From assembly GCF_007655135.1 (NCBI RefSeq), contig NC_045130.1, positions 7,688,001 to 7,752,000 of the forward strand: DNA of 64,000 bases. Direction: 5' to 3'. The notes beneath the pieces were generated by a model, which was not told the DNA's origin, did no database searches, and saw nothing but the letters and a program-made list of their open reading frames with translations. The stretch is from Punica granatum (taxonomy: Eukaryota; Streptophyta; Magnoliopsida; Myrtales; Lythraceae). Below are positions 23,297 through 34,574 of this stretch, piece after piece. Each line of letters starts with the position of its first letter. Position 1 is the stretch's first letter. The position numbers and the translations under genes were made by a program.

Positions 23297-23617
23297 AGGG
23301 GTTTTTACTTAAAATTGCCCATGATTTGTCCGTTTTGCCAAATCTATCATATGTTTTTTTTTGTCAAATCTATCACATGGTTTACTTTTTATATCAAATC
23401 TATCCCGGCGTTATCTTTTCCGTCGACGTCTAACGGCCGTGCTGACGTGGCACGTGGAGAGATAGTGGGCCACATTTGCCACGTAGGCGCCACGTCAGCA
23501 CGGCCGTTAGATATCGACGGAAAAGATAACGCCGAGATAGATTTGATATAAAAAGTAAACCATGTGATAGATTTGACAAAACGGGCAAACCATTGGCCAG
23601 TTTAGGTAAATACCCCT
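23297..23617. mobile_element. Palindromic MITE
   Basis: A 321-base, almost fully palindromic element. TIRs are AGGGGTTTTTACTTAAA and, inverted, AGGGGTATTTACCTAAA. The arms TAACGGCCGTGCTGACGTGG and their exact complement face each other around a short centre. A 7-base direct repeat AAAACTT flanks it (23290-23296 and 23618-23624). The arms contain several ACGT cores (GACGTGG, CACGTGG, CCACGT). It resembles the element at 17030-17419. Confidence 0.8.
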
Positions 23618-23624
23618 AAAACTT

Positions 23625-25080
23625 AATATATTGAATATTAGTTATAATAAAAACACACAAGCAAATAATGATGTTTAAAAGTTTTATCTTTCAAAAGAAA
23701 AGTTTAAAAGTTTTGATAATTTGTAAGATTCTTATTCTTTCATGAAATAAAACTAACAATCTTATCTAAAAGTATTCAAATTTTAGATTAATTTTTTGTA
23801 AAAATTAATTTGATAATTGCAATGATTTATATATTATATGAATTTCTTACGTAAGAACTTTTGATATATATAATATATTCTTTTATTACAAGTTTGAATT
23901 TACTGCATAACTTTTTACATGCTAATATAAATTATAAGTTCAAATCAATTATTGTTTTCATATTTAAAATTTTATATTAAAATTTTCTTTATAAAATCCG
24001 TGCAAAGCACATGTCCAATAAATTAGTAGGATAATATTTTAGAATATAATGATTAATAATATAACTAGTAATATATTGATAATTAATATAGTTATGTAAA
24101 TTTGATCTATTTATCAATTAAATGTTTACGAATAATTAATATCTTAATTAGATAGTATGGTAAGATTTTTTTCATTTCATTTTTTTCAGTTCAAATAACA
24201 TTTAAATTTTGAATTATTTTAGTTGCATATATATATATATATATATATTGGTTTTGAAGCTTATATGCACGTGGTGAGGTTATTTTGCCAATATCGATAC
24301 AAGCTCTTGAATCGGACATTCCTATCTATTGGATAAGATACTTACAAGGTATAATTAATTTATATTCTCTTACTTCTATTTATATATTTTATGTTTTATA
24401 GAGAGTATCATATATTTTGGTTATGTATAACTTTTTTCTCTAAATTCTTTTAATATTATAGTTTCCTCACTTATCCACTTAACATATTAATGACTTATTC
24501 ACGAAAGAGATTAATGCATATATTGTTTCATAATTATTAGTAAATTTGATTTCTCATTTTATATTCACAAATTTAAATTTTTATTATAAATTTTTATTTA
24601 TAGATATGTGCATTGCATGGATTTAAAAATTTAGTAATATTATACATGGTAACGTAAGGTCGTCAGGACCCTTTATCCTCTATCACTGGATCTTATTTTG
24701 ACGATATCTGACGATATTGAACATGGTGTCGCATGGCCAGATCACGTAAAGTTAGATCATTACCACGAGCTTATGTCACCATAAAAAATTCTCAATACTA
24801 ATGGGGGAGCTGTCTCCTCAAGTTGATGGCTTTTGAATTTGGTACCGGCGGGGTCGCGTGATCCTCATGCTCTCACCTCTTCGTACATTCTCTCTCCATC
24901 ACCCAATTTTCTTCAAGTATGACACGACTTATGAGCACATAATGAAACAATAATTTCTTGCACTCTTAACTAAGTACAAAGTAATTAAAACATCCAAATT
25001 CGATGTCCCCTGATTAAGAAAATTAAGCTTAAACGAAGAAAAAAAAAAGGACAAGAAGTCCTTTTACCTCCAACAAAAAA
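23625..25080. other. AT-rich region downstream of the bHLH gene, possible Helitron remnants
   Basis: The sequence is AT-rich with a (TA)n run at 24225-24249. Near 23998-24030 TCCGTGCAAAGCACATG followed by AATAAATTAGTAGG looks like a decayed Helitron 3' hairpin; a second weak case is near 24605-24640. The 3' untranslated region of the bHLH gene presumably occupies the last few hundred bases. Confidence 0.35.
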
Positions 25081-25957
25081 TTAACATTGATACAATTTCT
25101 CAAGGATGGCATCCTTCATAAACTCCTCGCTCGTGCAGCCTTCGGGGATTTGAACCACGACATCTTGTAGTACGAGCGCCTTCACGCTGTTGATGCTGGC
25201 GTGTTGCACGTGCAGCTGGAGCTCCTTCAATGCCTGCATCAATCTGGCTGCCGGGTGGTCCGTGTCCGGCCCCTGAACCCGTACCATCGCCTCTGTTCCT
25301 ACCACCTTCACTTCCACCTCCATACGCCCTCTTGTTCCATAGTATGGCCCATTGAGTCCGTTGGGCCTCACATGGTGAACTCCTACACTTAGGGGCATGT
25401 TCCTCTGCTGTAGCGGATGCTGGGAGGGCTTGGATCGAAGGCAAGACTCGAGCTCATCGATCTTTGACCGAAGCTCCTTGATGTACGTGACCGCATCTGA
25501 AAGGAGGGACGCCTTGTCCATCTTGGAGACTTTAGGTACGACTGATCGGAGCGCATAGAACCGTTGGTTAAGTTTCTCCCGCCTCTGCCGCTCGGCTTCG
25601 ACATGGTTCTGTGGCGGTGACTCTCTCTCACTCAAGGACTTCCTCCCCCTCTTCTTATTGCCGGTCGGTGTGGTCATTCCTGTGTTGGTCGAGGCAATGT
25701 TACCATCTGAGTCGGATCTACCCGAGTCTGAGGATGTGGTCCCTGTTGAAGAAAAAGTTTTTTTAATAATTATCCATAAATTGAGAGAAAAAAAAGTAAA
25801 AAATTAAAACATTATTTTTTTCCGATCTTCACGATTGAATATTCAAAATTTAATGAGCCGACTAATTAAAAATATTCCGTCATCTAAGAAATAATAATAA
25901 TAAAAATGGATGGCCAACATAAAGCATTATTGAAATATCTCTATCCTAATCCACCCG

Positions 25958-25988
<31 letters not shown>

Positions 25989-28900
25989 CGCGCCCGCGTA
26001 TTATATCTATCCTATAATAGCCTCCAAAAATATCTCTATCGTTTAGTTTGTCTATTTATACGTGAGTAGATAATTAAATTATTCTAAAAAAAGAGTAGAG
26101 ATAATTAAATTGAATATGTTATTCTTTGATGTGACTAGTGGTGCTTACGTCAATACGACAGAGACGTCCACATCCAAGAAAACAATTGGGAAGGACACGT
26201 ATTTAGCAGATTCCAAGGCCGAGTTACGATGATTTCTTTCTAAATTTAAAAGTTGTCCCACAAGAATTAAACAATTAGGCCCCAGAAAAGAAATTCGGTC
26301 AAATTTAAAACGTGGATAAAATCTTAACCCACGAATTTTATGCCTTGGACACTGTTGTGGTTATAAGAGTATAATCATAATACGTAAGTAGTTGATGATA
26401 CAATGAACAACCACCTTAATAATTGGAAAAGATTGAACATGCTTGCCTGAATGGCCAACATCGATCAATAGGAACATTCACTCCAATATCTCAATCAATA
26501 AACTTTCAGGTCAAAATATTAATTCAAATATAAATCAAATATTAAAATTTTCTCGTTTTGTTCACATCTTATAAAGAAGACAATTTCTAGCCTAATATGA
26601 TGTCAACAGACAAAATTATGTGCTCACAAGCTGAAATTTTCTAGTTATAGCAGACCGGTTGAGTTAAATCACCAAATCAAGTTCGAGTTCCATATTTTAG
26701 GCTAATGAGATAATATTTATTAAGTAGTATACAATATAAATCACATCTTTACCTGAAAAATTTACGGCCTGTTATTAATTTTTACTTTTTATCTCCATTT
26801 GTATTCTCTTTTCTGTATTTATTTCTTCATAGAAAATTATAAGAACATGTTTACTAATGTTAAATTAGAAAATTACATGATACGAGAATAAATGGAGAAC
26901 AATGACTATTAGCAGATGATAAATTATAAATTAAAAAGACATTAAAAAGGATAGTCATAGTTTTTTTTTTTTGCTGGATAGGAAAGTCATAAATTAGACA
27001 GTGGAAAAGGAAACAATGGAATAATGAAAAATTAGAAAACTAAAAAGAGGAGCTTTAACCGACCTGACTCGACTGAATCAGTTGGGACCCAATTGGACTT
27101 TCGGATACTAGAGTTCACACCAAAAAAAGAAAGAAGAGCTTTACTATTCACCCTAAAAAAAGCTTCTCTAATTTATACACAAATTGTAATAGTAAAGAAG
27201 AAATTTTTCTCGTTAAAATCAATTCATTTCACTATAAGTAAACATATTTTTTTGCAGCACTCCATTTCTTAGGAATTTTTCTTAGAAAATTGAAGAATTC
27301 TCCAAAAGTAAACATACCCTTACGATTTTCAAATAAATGGCCATGATAATTGCAAAATTTATTGTTGTATAATAATATGGGTTTGGCACTCTGCATACAA
27401 AATTATTCTCTATTATTTAATTAATTCCACGTGATAATTTTCAACATTTATTACAATCCACAAGTGATAAAGAATTAAAAAATAAGTGATAAATCACTCC
27501 ATCATTTAAAAATATAATTCTTTCAAAACATATGATCACGTGAAGAATATAAGAATTGAATATTATATTAGTTAAATGGCGTTAGTTAATATGGTATTAA
27601 TATATAATAAACAAAAAGAAGTGCAACTTACAGGGATGAAATTAGTTTAAGAAGAACATCATCAAACGTTAGCTACATCCGGGAAATTTTCAGCTATAGT
27701 AAAACTGATTGGAGGCGCAATTGGTATTGCTAATAAAAAAATTCTTTGTTACAAAAAGAAATTATTAATTTTTTTTATAGATATAACAATTGAATATTGG
27801 ATCATCATTTCGTATAATTTCCATGGGAGAATTATTAATTGACAATCTGTAGGATTTCCAAGAAATACTATAGAATTAGAAGTCACTAATTTTATCAACT
27901 TCTGTAATATAAACAAGTAAATATTTGAAACTAAGAATATATGTAATAAAAGAGTATTTTAGAAAATTTAACGAACTCAAGTTTTTCTATATTGTCTAAA
28001 TTGAATGTTTGTAATAGATGTGTATGCGCAGATGATTAAGTAAATGTACAATGCAAATTAAAAACGATAACTAGTTGTAAAATTATTACTCAACCGTTAA
28101 GTCTAATCATATTGTGGACTCTTGTTTTGGAATTTAATTATGCTCACCATTATTAAACATAAATTCATTTTCCAAGAATATGAGTAATTAGTAATATAAT
28201 CACTTAAACAAATGATGATAACTATATGAGAACAAATTGTTGCAGCACATATAATAGAACGATAGTAGTGATTTCATGTTTGGATCATTGTATATTACTT
28301 ATAAATTTCTTAATCGTTAATCAGTGTCAGTGGGTGATCATTAATTTTATAATGTCTCTCTATATCAAGGTGCTCGAGACTATAGAAAAAGTTATGTTGC
28401 TATGTGTTTTTTTTTTTGGGTGAAACATTTAATTGCAAATTACTAGTTAATTCCAATAGCTCCATGCTTGGCATAAGATGATAACGTATACATGAAATGC
28501 TCATCATTGTGTACTTTAAGTCCAATGGGCCGGATTAGTAATCTCTCCAGTTCCTTTCTCATTGCTATTTGATTATATTTCACAGAATTAATTTCTATAA
28601 TATCTTCAAACATTCTAGAAAAAGAACTATTTCCTTTTGAATTATTTTTGTTTTGAATTAATTTCCCTAGTAAACCTATTTACACCAAACAAACGAGTCC
28701 AAGAATGAGAAATGAATTAAAAAAGAATAAGTACGACACGAATAGACGACTAACAACATATGCAAATATTCATGCCCAACCGATCGATATAGCATTCTAA
28801 CCTCTTGATTATAGAGTGTAGAGACTAGCAGTGGCCAAGTTTCATGTTATATATATATATATAGACACACACACATATAAATATATATTTTCGGGTTATT

Positions 28901-30111
28901 TTGATTCTTTTTTTTTTGGAATAAGATGATTCTTGTATTTTATCTAGTCATTTATGGCGAGATTTGTACATTTTTGTTTTCTCCTCTCTTATTATCTCGT
29001 TCTGCATCATTGGGCTCTTATGGCTTTACTCTATATATGTCTTGATTAATATGATCTTCAAACGAAAATTGCAACTATTAATAACCTTAATTTAGCATAT
29101 CGAGATTTTTTAGGAGACTAATCAACCGAACAATTATAGGGACGTAATAGATCCTCGCATTCATTAAGCAAAAAGGAAAAATTCTTCTTTTTATTGTCAG
29201 AGAAAAACATTCTTTTAGTGCAACAGAAGAGTTAAAAATAAAGAAAATAAGAAAAGGAGCCAAATTGAATTATATATAGATTTTTGTTTTTTTGGGTAGG
29301 AAGCCAATTGAATTATTTGGCCAACATATAAAAAATTAATTAATGTCTGAGATCGTACGGACATCGTACCTGCAGCTGCGGTTTTCTTCCCATAGGCTGG
29401 CTTTTCTTCAATGCCCATTACCTCCTCCTCCTGCCAAGATCCCGAGAAGATCTTCCCGCTGAGATCATTTCCAAACAAATTGGAACTCCCACCAACGCCG
29501 TGGGTGATCACGTGGACACTCTTATTAGCATGACTGTCGCTGCAAGGGTTCGAGGAGAACAAGGATTTGGTCATCTGGACGAGCCCCCAGTCCTCCTTGA
29601 TGACGTCCAGGGACCCAAGCTCGACCACCCCGCCCGGGACAGAGATGCACGCTACCGTCTCGATCCCGTGCGCCCGGGCCTCCCGGATGCGGTCGCACTC
29701 CCCGAGCCTCAGCTCGCTGCCGCCGCTCAGCCACAGGTACGCCCCGGAGCTGAACGCCCCTCCGAGGGCACCGCCGTCAGAGGACGCGGGGTACGACTTT
29801 GTCACCGAGACCATGTAGTGCCACTCGGAGTCGCATGTGTGGCCGTCGACCAGGAAGCCGTCAATCGCGGTGGGCTTCCTGCTCCTCGGGGGGAAGGATG
29901 GTGGGCGGTCCCTCGGGCCCCGGAAGTGACCGTCGCGCCAGGTGAGGAGGACCCGGCCCGTGGCGCGTTCGCGGACAGCCTGCCAGAAGATGGAGTAGGC
30001 CCACCACTCGGGGCGGGTCTGGATCAGGAGGCTGAGCTTCTGCTGGAGCGCGAGGGAGCTGTCCACAGGGCCAGACGTGACCGGGGACGTGATCTCGATC
30101 TCTTCCATCAT
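25081..30111 (-). CDS. bHLH14: bHLH14/MYC-like transcription factor (2 exons, 467 aa)
   Basis: Exon 1 is 30111-29370 and exon 2 is 25742-25081. Donor CTGCAG/GTACG and acceptor TTCAACAG/GGACC join in frame, splitting a Gly codon, to give 467 residues. Residues about 22-190 form the bHLH-MYC_N domain ([14 protein letters not shown] at 31-44, [13 protein letters not shown] near 173), which in this family binds JAZ repressors and carries the activation region. A Ser/Asp-rich linker and basic KKRGRK lead to the bHLH (about 292-341; [17 protein letters not shown]) with His294, Glu298 and Arg302 for G-box reading. An ACT-like tail ends the protein. The family acts in the nucleus in jasmonate signalling. 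MYC2, bHLH14 and JAM types are close; bHLH14-like is my best guess. ATG occurs twice in a row at the start. Confidence 0.9.
25743..29369 (-). other. bHLH14-like gene intron (3.6 kb)
   Basis: A phase-1 GT-AG intron of 3627 bases. It is strongly AT-rich and holds a (TA)n run at 25959-25985, a truncated family-B SINE at 27045-27133, a T run near 26960 and several short low-complexity tracts. I see no gene in it. Many MYC-type genes of this subgroup lack introns, so its presence and size are notable. Confidence 0.85.
27045..27133 (+). mobile_element. Truncated SINE-like retroposon, family B
   Basis: GGAGCTTTAACCGACCTGAC, TGAATCAGTTGGGACCCAAT, GGACTTTCGGATACTAGAGT and a terminal CACACCAAAAAAAGAAAG match the 3' half of the family. 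The 5' half is missing. It lies in the bHLH intron, antisense to that gene. Confidence 0.55.
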
Positions 30112-30346
30112 TGATCTATTAGCTAGCTGGCTAGGTTATCGTTGAGTTCGGTGAATGATGATGATCAGCTTAATTTCTTTGTATATGTATGTAGAGAGAG
30201 ATGGGAGTGGTGTGTTAAATGTTGGTTGAAGGGAAGTGGGGGTGGGGGACGAGGAAATAATGGCCAGAAATGGGTCATCTATATATGAAGGGGATGAAGG
30301 TGGTGACTTTGGATGGTAACTGAGGCACCGAGTCATGTTAATGTAT

Positions 30347-30352
30347 CACGTG
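30347..30352. promoter_or_regulatory. G-box (CACGTG)
   Basis: A perfect CACGTG palindrome, preceded by GTAT and followed by TGTG, about 65 bases upstream of the probable TATA box of the bHLH gene. This hexamer is bound by MYC-type bHLH and by bZIP factors. Confidence 0.55.
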
Positions 30353-30472
30353 TGTGCTCTGCGACAGGAATCCAAATCAAGCCGAATATGTTAAAATTTT
30401 ATTTTTTTTATTTTTTATTTTTTAAAGAAGTGGAAAGCGGACATCTGCTCTCCCTCTCCTCTCCTCGTACTC

Positions 30473-30498
30473 TTTTTTTTTTTTTTGGGGGGGGGGGG
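30473..30498 (+). repeat. T14G12 homopolymer junction
   Basis: Fourteen T followed directly by twelve G, then ACCGCGG. Such a G run may form unusual DNA structure and is error-prone in sequencing, so its exact length is uncertain. Confidence 0.8.
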
Positions 30499-30698
30499 AC
30501 CGCGGAACTAGTAATTGTGTCCCCGCGGGTTTTGTCTTTTCGTTTTCTAGAAATTCAGGACCCGAGGACATGCTAATCGATCGGATCTGACTATTGTGTA
30601 ACGCAAGGGGTAAGGCTGAGAATAGCAGAATCAAGCTTAAAATCTAATCTCCAGAAGCAGAGGCAGATGCATTTCTGTCATCGTTAGCGTGGGGAGTT

Positions 30699-31160
30699 TG
30701 TTGTCCCATGTCGGAAAATAAATTAGAAATCCATAAATTTATAAAGAGAAATTTATAACTCAAGTTTTTGAATTGGAAATGGGGTCAATCATTTATAGGC
30801 CTAATCAAGATTTCACGTGATATCAAAGCGGGTTACACATTCATGCGCCAATGTCAGCTCATACCATTCCGGACCCAATTTTGAGGTAGCCATAGTGCAC
30901 CTCATCCTAATCCAGCACGAGTGCGGAACTCATGGCAAGAGGTCGGTGTTCGCTCGAGCGCGGAAGAGGAAAAGATCATCTTGTGGCAGTCAGTATCCAG
31001 TAAGCTCAAGTGCGAAGAGAAAGTCTACTTCATTATGACACGTGTTAGATAAAGTGTCAAAGCCGCATTGTCGTAAGTTTATTGGAGACTCACAACCCAT
31101 CAATTCGAGTTTTTGAGTTGAAAATAAACTCAATCATTTATAAGCGCAGTAAAAATCTTA
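30699..31160 (+). mobile_element. TRIM-like miniature LTR retroelement
   Basis: The left repeat starts TGTTGTCCCATGTCGGAAAA and runs to about 30813. It is followed by TGATATCAAAGC (30818-30829), which matches the plant initiator-methionine tRNA primer-binding site TGGTATCAGAGC at 10 of 12 bases. A second, shorter repeat near 31070-31160 shares the AGTTTTTGA, AACTCAATCATTTATA and AAATCTTA blocks. No coding capacity between them. LTR2 is decayed at its start. A CACGTG lies at 30814-30819, at the LTR/primer-site junction. Confidence 0.65.
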
Positions 31161-32229
31161 TAATTAATACTAGATGTTTAACAGGAGAACGAGAGTAGAT
31201 TTTGTGAACGATGAACACTGAACAAGAATAGGATTTGTGAATAATCAATATGGAACGGGAGCCGAAGTTAAGAACGTTTTATGTTGTGTACGGTTGAAAG
31301 TGAATGGAATATGTGGAAAATGCAAGGAGATGACTGTCCATTATGTTGCGAGTTCATTACAATATCGATAATGGTTGGTCCCAAGTCCTATGTACTTGGG
31401 ACCCACCATCGTGCCGCGCGATGGAGTTGGGACCATCCTAAAGTAGGTACTCACTCTTACAATAGTTAGTCCCAATTCTCATCCCAATTGTGGCCCACCA
31501 TCTTAATTGTCATATTAAAAAAATAAGTTTGATATATTCATTAAATATGTTGCCAAAACTATTATTAATTATACATTTATTATTTTTGGGTTCAATAAAA
31601 AAATATATATATATTTTTTATTTTTTATAATTGAAAATTACATTAGTAATAGGATAAATATATATAAATTTTCGGGTTATTTTTTCTAAATAACCTGGAA
31701 TGGTATATATTTAAATTTTACGGGTTATATATATATATATATAAATCTAAGATATAATATTTGTTTTTTAATAAATTTTCCTAGTTATTAATTGGATAAA
31801 TTATTTATTAATATATTGTTCGGTATGCAACGGCTCTTTCCATTCTTTAAAAAAAAATTAAAAGAGGCAAAAGTGTGGCACGTATCGGTCACTGATTGGA
31901 GCGGCCCCCATCCAGCCCAGTCTTGGATCAGAGGGACGATGCCAGGACTTGCCTCCACGTCAGCAACCAGGACCAAGTCCTAACCCCATTACACATGCTT
32001 TTTTTTTCTGAATTAAAGATTAGATCGAGTTATTAGTCCGCTGTGACTGTTCCAACTAAAGGAATGACTGTCCCAACTAAAGGAACTTAACTGTCATGAA
32101 ATGTTTCTTTTGTCATAGCTCGCTGAGACTTTAGCCCAACTTGGTTACTACAGCCCCACCAACACACTAGTAAATTAAGTCTAAGACCCACTGAATAAAA
32201 CATTATGAGTCGGTTACTACCATCTTATA
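31161..32229. other. Intergenic region, no gene seen
   Basis: AT-rich with several short repeats: an inverted repeat GGTCCCAAGTCCTATGTACTTGGGACC near 31378-31404 (hairpin-forming), TA-rich runs at 31604-31745, and a 23-base tandem duplication built on GACTGTTCCAACTAAAGGAAT near 32046-32090. No coding frame supported. Confidence 0.45.
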
Positions 32230-32343
32230 ATACACCCATATAGTTGCGAACTTTACGTTCTCAGTGAGATTCGAACTCGTGATGTTCAAGTGGAATGCTT
32301 GATACTTAATCATTAGACCACCGTGTTGGTGGTCCATTACACA
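32230..32343 (-). mobile_element. tRNA-derived SINE, family A
   Basis: On the minus strand, GGTGGTCTAATGATTAAG is a good A-box-like start and ACGAGTTCGAATCTCACTGA a good B-box. This is the clearest tRNA-like head in the window. The acceptor stems do not pair, so it is not a tRNA gene. The tail is not clearly defined. Confidence 0.6.
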
Positions 32344-33707
32344 TGCTCTTAAGGAGCAAGGAGAGAAGTTAAGAAGCATAACTTTTTTTTTAAGCAAAAA
32401 ACTTTATTTTATTTTATATTATAATTAAGGTATATGAATCTAACAAAGGAAAATAGGAAGTACAATAAAAAGTACACAAAAAAAAAGGAGAATCAATCCT
32501 CAAATTTCTTGATCTCTGTAACAAGTAGCACGTGCTCCACACTATAACCCCTTCCTAACGTAATCCTCCTTTCATTTACAAACTCGTAAGTATCCAACTT
32601 TGGAAGATTTGGAAGGATTTAATAACTATAATTTTCGATTGATCAAAAAAAGAATTACCCAAAAATTATTGTAATTTCCCTCTCCATCCAAGAGCGCGTA
32701 GGAAATTAGCAATGAAAGCAACCACGCCGGCCACTGCCCACTCGGTGAGATCAATGGAGGCTAAAGACCGTACTGGCGAATTCTCTCGCGAGGGTGATGA
32801 CCAACAAGGTAACCCCGCTAATACTTGGTCCATTCTTTTTAAAAACTAAATTATAATTTAAAAGTGTCATGTCAATTTTGTTTACATATAACCTCCATTA
32901 AACTACAATTATGACGTTAAAAAGAAGAGAATGTCATCACCGTATTTTATGAAATCACATGTTGATAAGGGGGATTTATCCTATAATATTTTCTCACTCT
33001 TCCTCTCCTTTATCCTCGCGAGTTAACAACTAAAAAACACAAGGGGGCAAAAAGTTCACTTTCCACTTATTTCCCTCCTCTTCGTCCTCTCCCTCTCCCC
33101 TTCTAATGCACATCCTCTCCGCTTGCTTGCCATGAAACTCCTGAACATAGCATTATGGTTACGGCAGATCCTTTTTTTTTTTGGGGGGGTTCTTTAATGG
33201 GCTTAATCAATCACCATTAAGACAATGCAACCAATATATATATACGTGTACTTAACAAATACTATCGGTGCATATATATCATTTAATAAGTTTAAATAAG
33301 CTCTCATATTATGGAAAATCCAGAGCAGACAACTTTTTACATGCCAAAATTAACAGCCACGCACACGGTTTCGATTTCGGACAAGGGAAATATGATCATA
33401 AGGAGAAAAGAAAGGGAGCTGTAATGTGGTATTGGTGGGGTTGAATAGGTTGGGAAAGTTTCTGAGGGGGGTCCACTACGATTATGGTTTTCTTCTGCGG
33501 CTGTTTGGCTGTTATTAATTTTGCTGATATATTCAACGGAACGGTTTGTCCTACTGGGAATGAGGGTGCTGTGTGAGACATGCTTTGCTCTCTCAATAAA
33601 ATGCATGGGATGCGGAGCTTATCTAGGATGAGTTAAAAGAAAAGAAAAAAGCAAATATGCTTGGCTTGGCCACCAATAATTTTGCTCACAAGTGTACAGC
33701 TATACCC
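32344..33707. other. Intergenic region, no gene seen
   Basis: AT-rich with an A-rich stretch (32380-32490) and T10G7 at about 33172-33188. No coding frame, RNA gene or bounded repeat is supported. Confidence 0.45.
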
Positions 33708-34277
33708 TTTTCTTTTTCTTTTTTTTGGGAGAAAAGAATATCATATATTATAACTCAACCAGGCGCTATGTAAGCAGCGTTGATACAAACATCCCGAGGA
33801 TTGGATATCCCCATAGCATCAGCCAAAAGAGAAGAAATAACCTCAGCAGGAGGCGATTCAAAATACAAAATGTTCTGATCTATGATTGAGTTATTCCTAA
33901 ATTTATCGGTTGCTAGGCGCGCTAGCCCATCAGCTACAAAGTTACCTTCTCTATAGATATATTGCATCTTAAAACCTATGAAGCGTCGTATGAGAGTCTC
34001 ACAATCCAAATAAGAAGCATAAGAATCAGATTATCACAGGATTTAGCAAAAATAAGATCATATATTACCTGGGCATCCAATTCTACAATGAGGAATTGGA
34101 GGCCTATGTGGAGAGCCATGCGGAGGCTGCCCCTTAGAGCCCAAATTTCAGCACAGATGCTGTTTGATCCATCCCCCGGGATAGTTTCGGGGGACACCCC
34201 CCACTCCTGCATAGCCCGGACAACCTCTAGCCGAGCCATTTGTGTTAAGCTTCATCCAATTCTCAGGAGGGGGATGC
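33708..34277 (-). pseudogene. LINE 3' end with frameshifted RNase H-like domain
   Basis: On the minus strand the protein trace runs HPPPENWMKLNTNGSARG, then switches frame to SICAEIWALRGSLRMALH and FLIVELDAQVIYDLIFA, then switches again to ETLIRRFIGFKMQYIYREG and VADGLARLATD, ending AYIAPG before a stop at 33755. These are successive parts of the RNase H-like (RVT_3) domain of plant LINEs. At least two frameshifts, near 34170 and 34010, break it. The first catalytic Asp is Asn (NTN), while the Glu of AEIW and the Asp of ELDA remain. A pyrimidine tract at 33708-33728 is the A-tail read on the minus strand. 5'-truncated. Confidence 0.75.
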
Positions 34278-34574
34278 CCTTTGCTTTAGAGTTCGACAAG
34301 GACATATTCACTATATATTTTGAGAAGTTATAATGTATTACCCAATCATATGATTTGTAAAACTCAATTGCAACTGATATGTATAAAAATAGCAATTATA
34401 GTAGGAGTATTGAAAATTTCTCTTTTCATCTTCATATGTGCCAATTGCTCATTAAATTTTATATCATGTGACTGTATAATATTCACTAAATATTTTCTCA
34501 CACATTTTAATGTAAAATTTTCTTATTGGAAAAATCTACCTTGTCCCCTCCCTGTTACTTGTTACTTTTTATAG
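34278..34574. other. AT-rich spacer
   Basis: About 300 AT-rich bases between the LINE end and the next MITE. Nothing recognised. Confidence 0.45.

Larger units (their letters stand above)
30112..30698 (-). promoter_or_regulatory. bHLH14-like gene promoter region
   Basis: Read on the minus strand, a TATATA box lies near 30278-30284, which would give a 5' leader of about 140 bases before the ATG at 30111. A palindromic G-box CACGTG lies at 30347-30352, about 65 bases further upstream. A T14G12 tract (plus strand 30473-30498) lies about 190 bases upstream of the TATA box. G-boxes are the binding site of MYC-type bHLH proteins, so autoregulation is possible but inferred. Confidence 0.55.

Noticed and set aside
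23998..24640. Intact Helitron ends
   Set aside because: The hairpin-like stretches are decayed and no matching 5' end could be assigned, so only a low-confidence remark is kept.
29500..30114. 204-codon plus-strand open frame
   Set aside because: It lies exactly antisense to bHLH exon 1, whose protein is a clear family match; the GC-rich exon leaves the other strand open by composition.
32230..32343. tRNA gene
   Set aside because: A and B box-like motifs are present, but no paired acceptor arms or cloverleaf can be drawn; a SINE explains it better.
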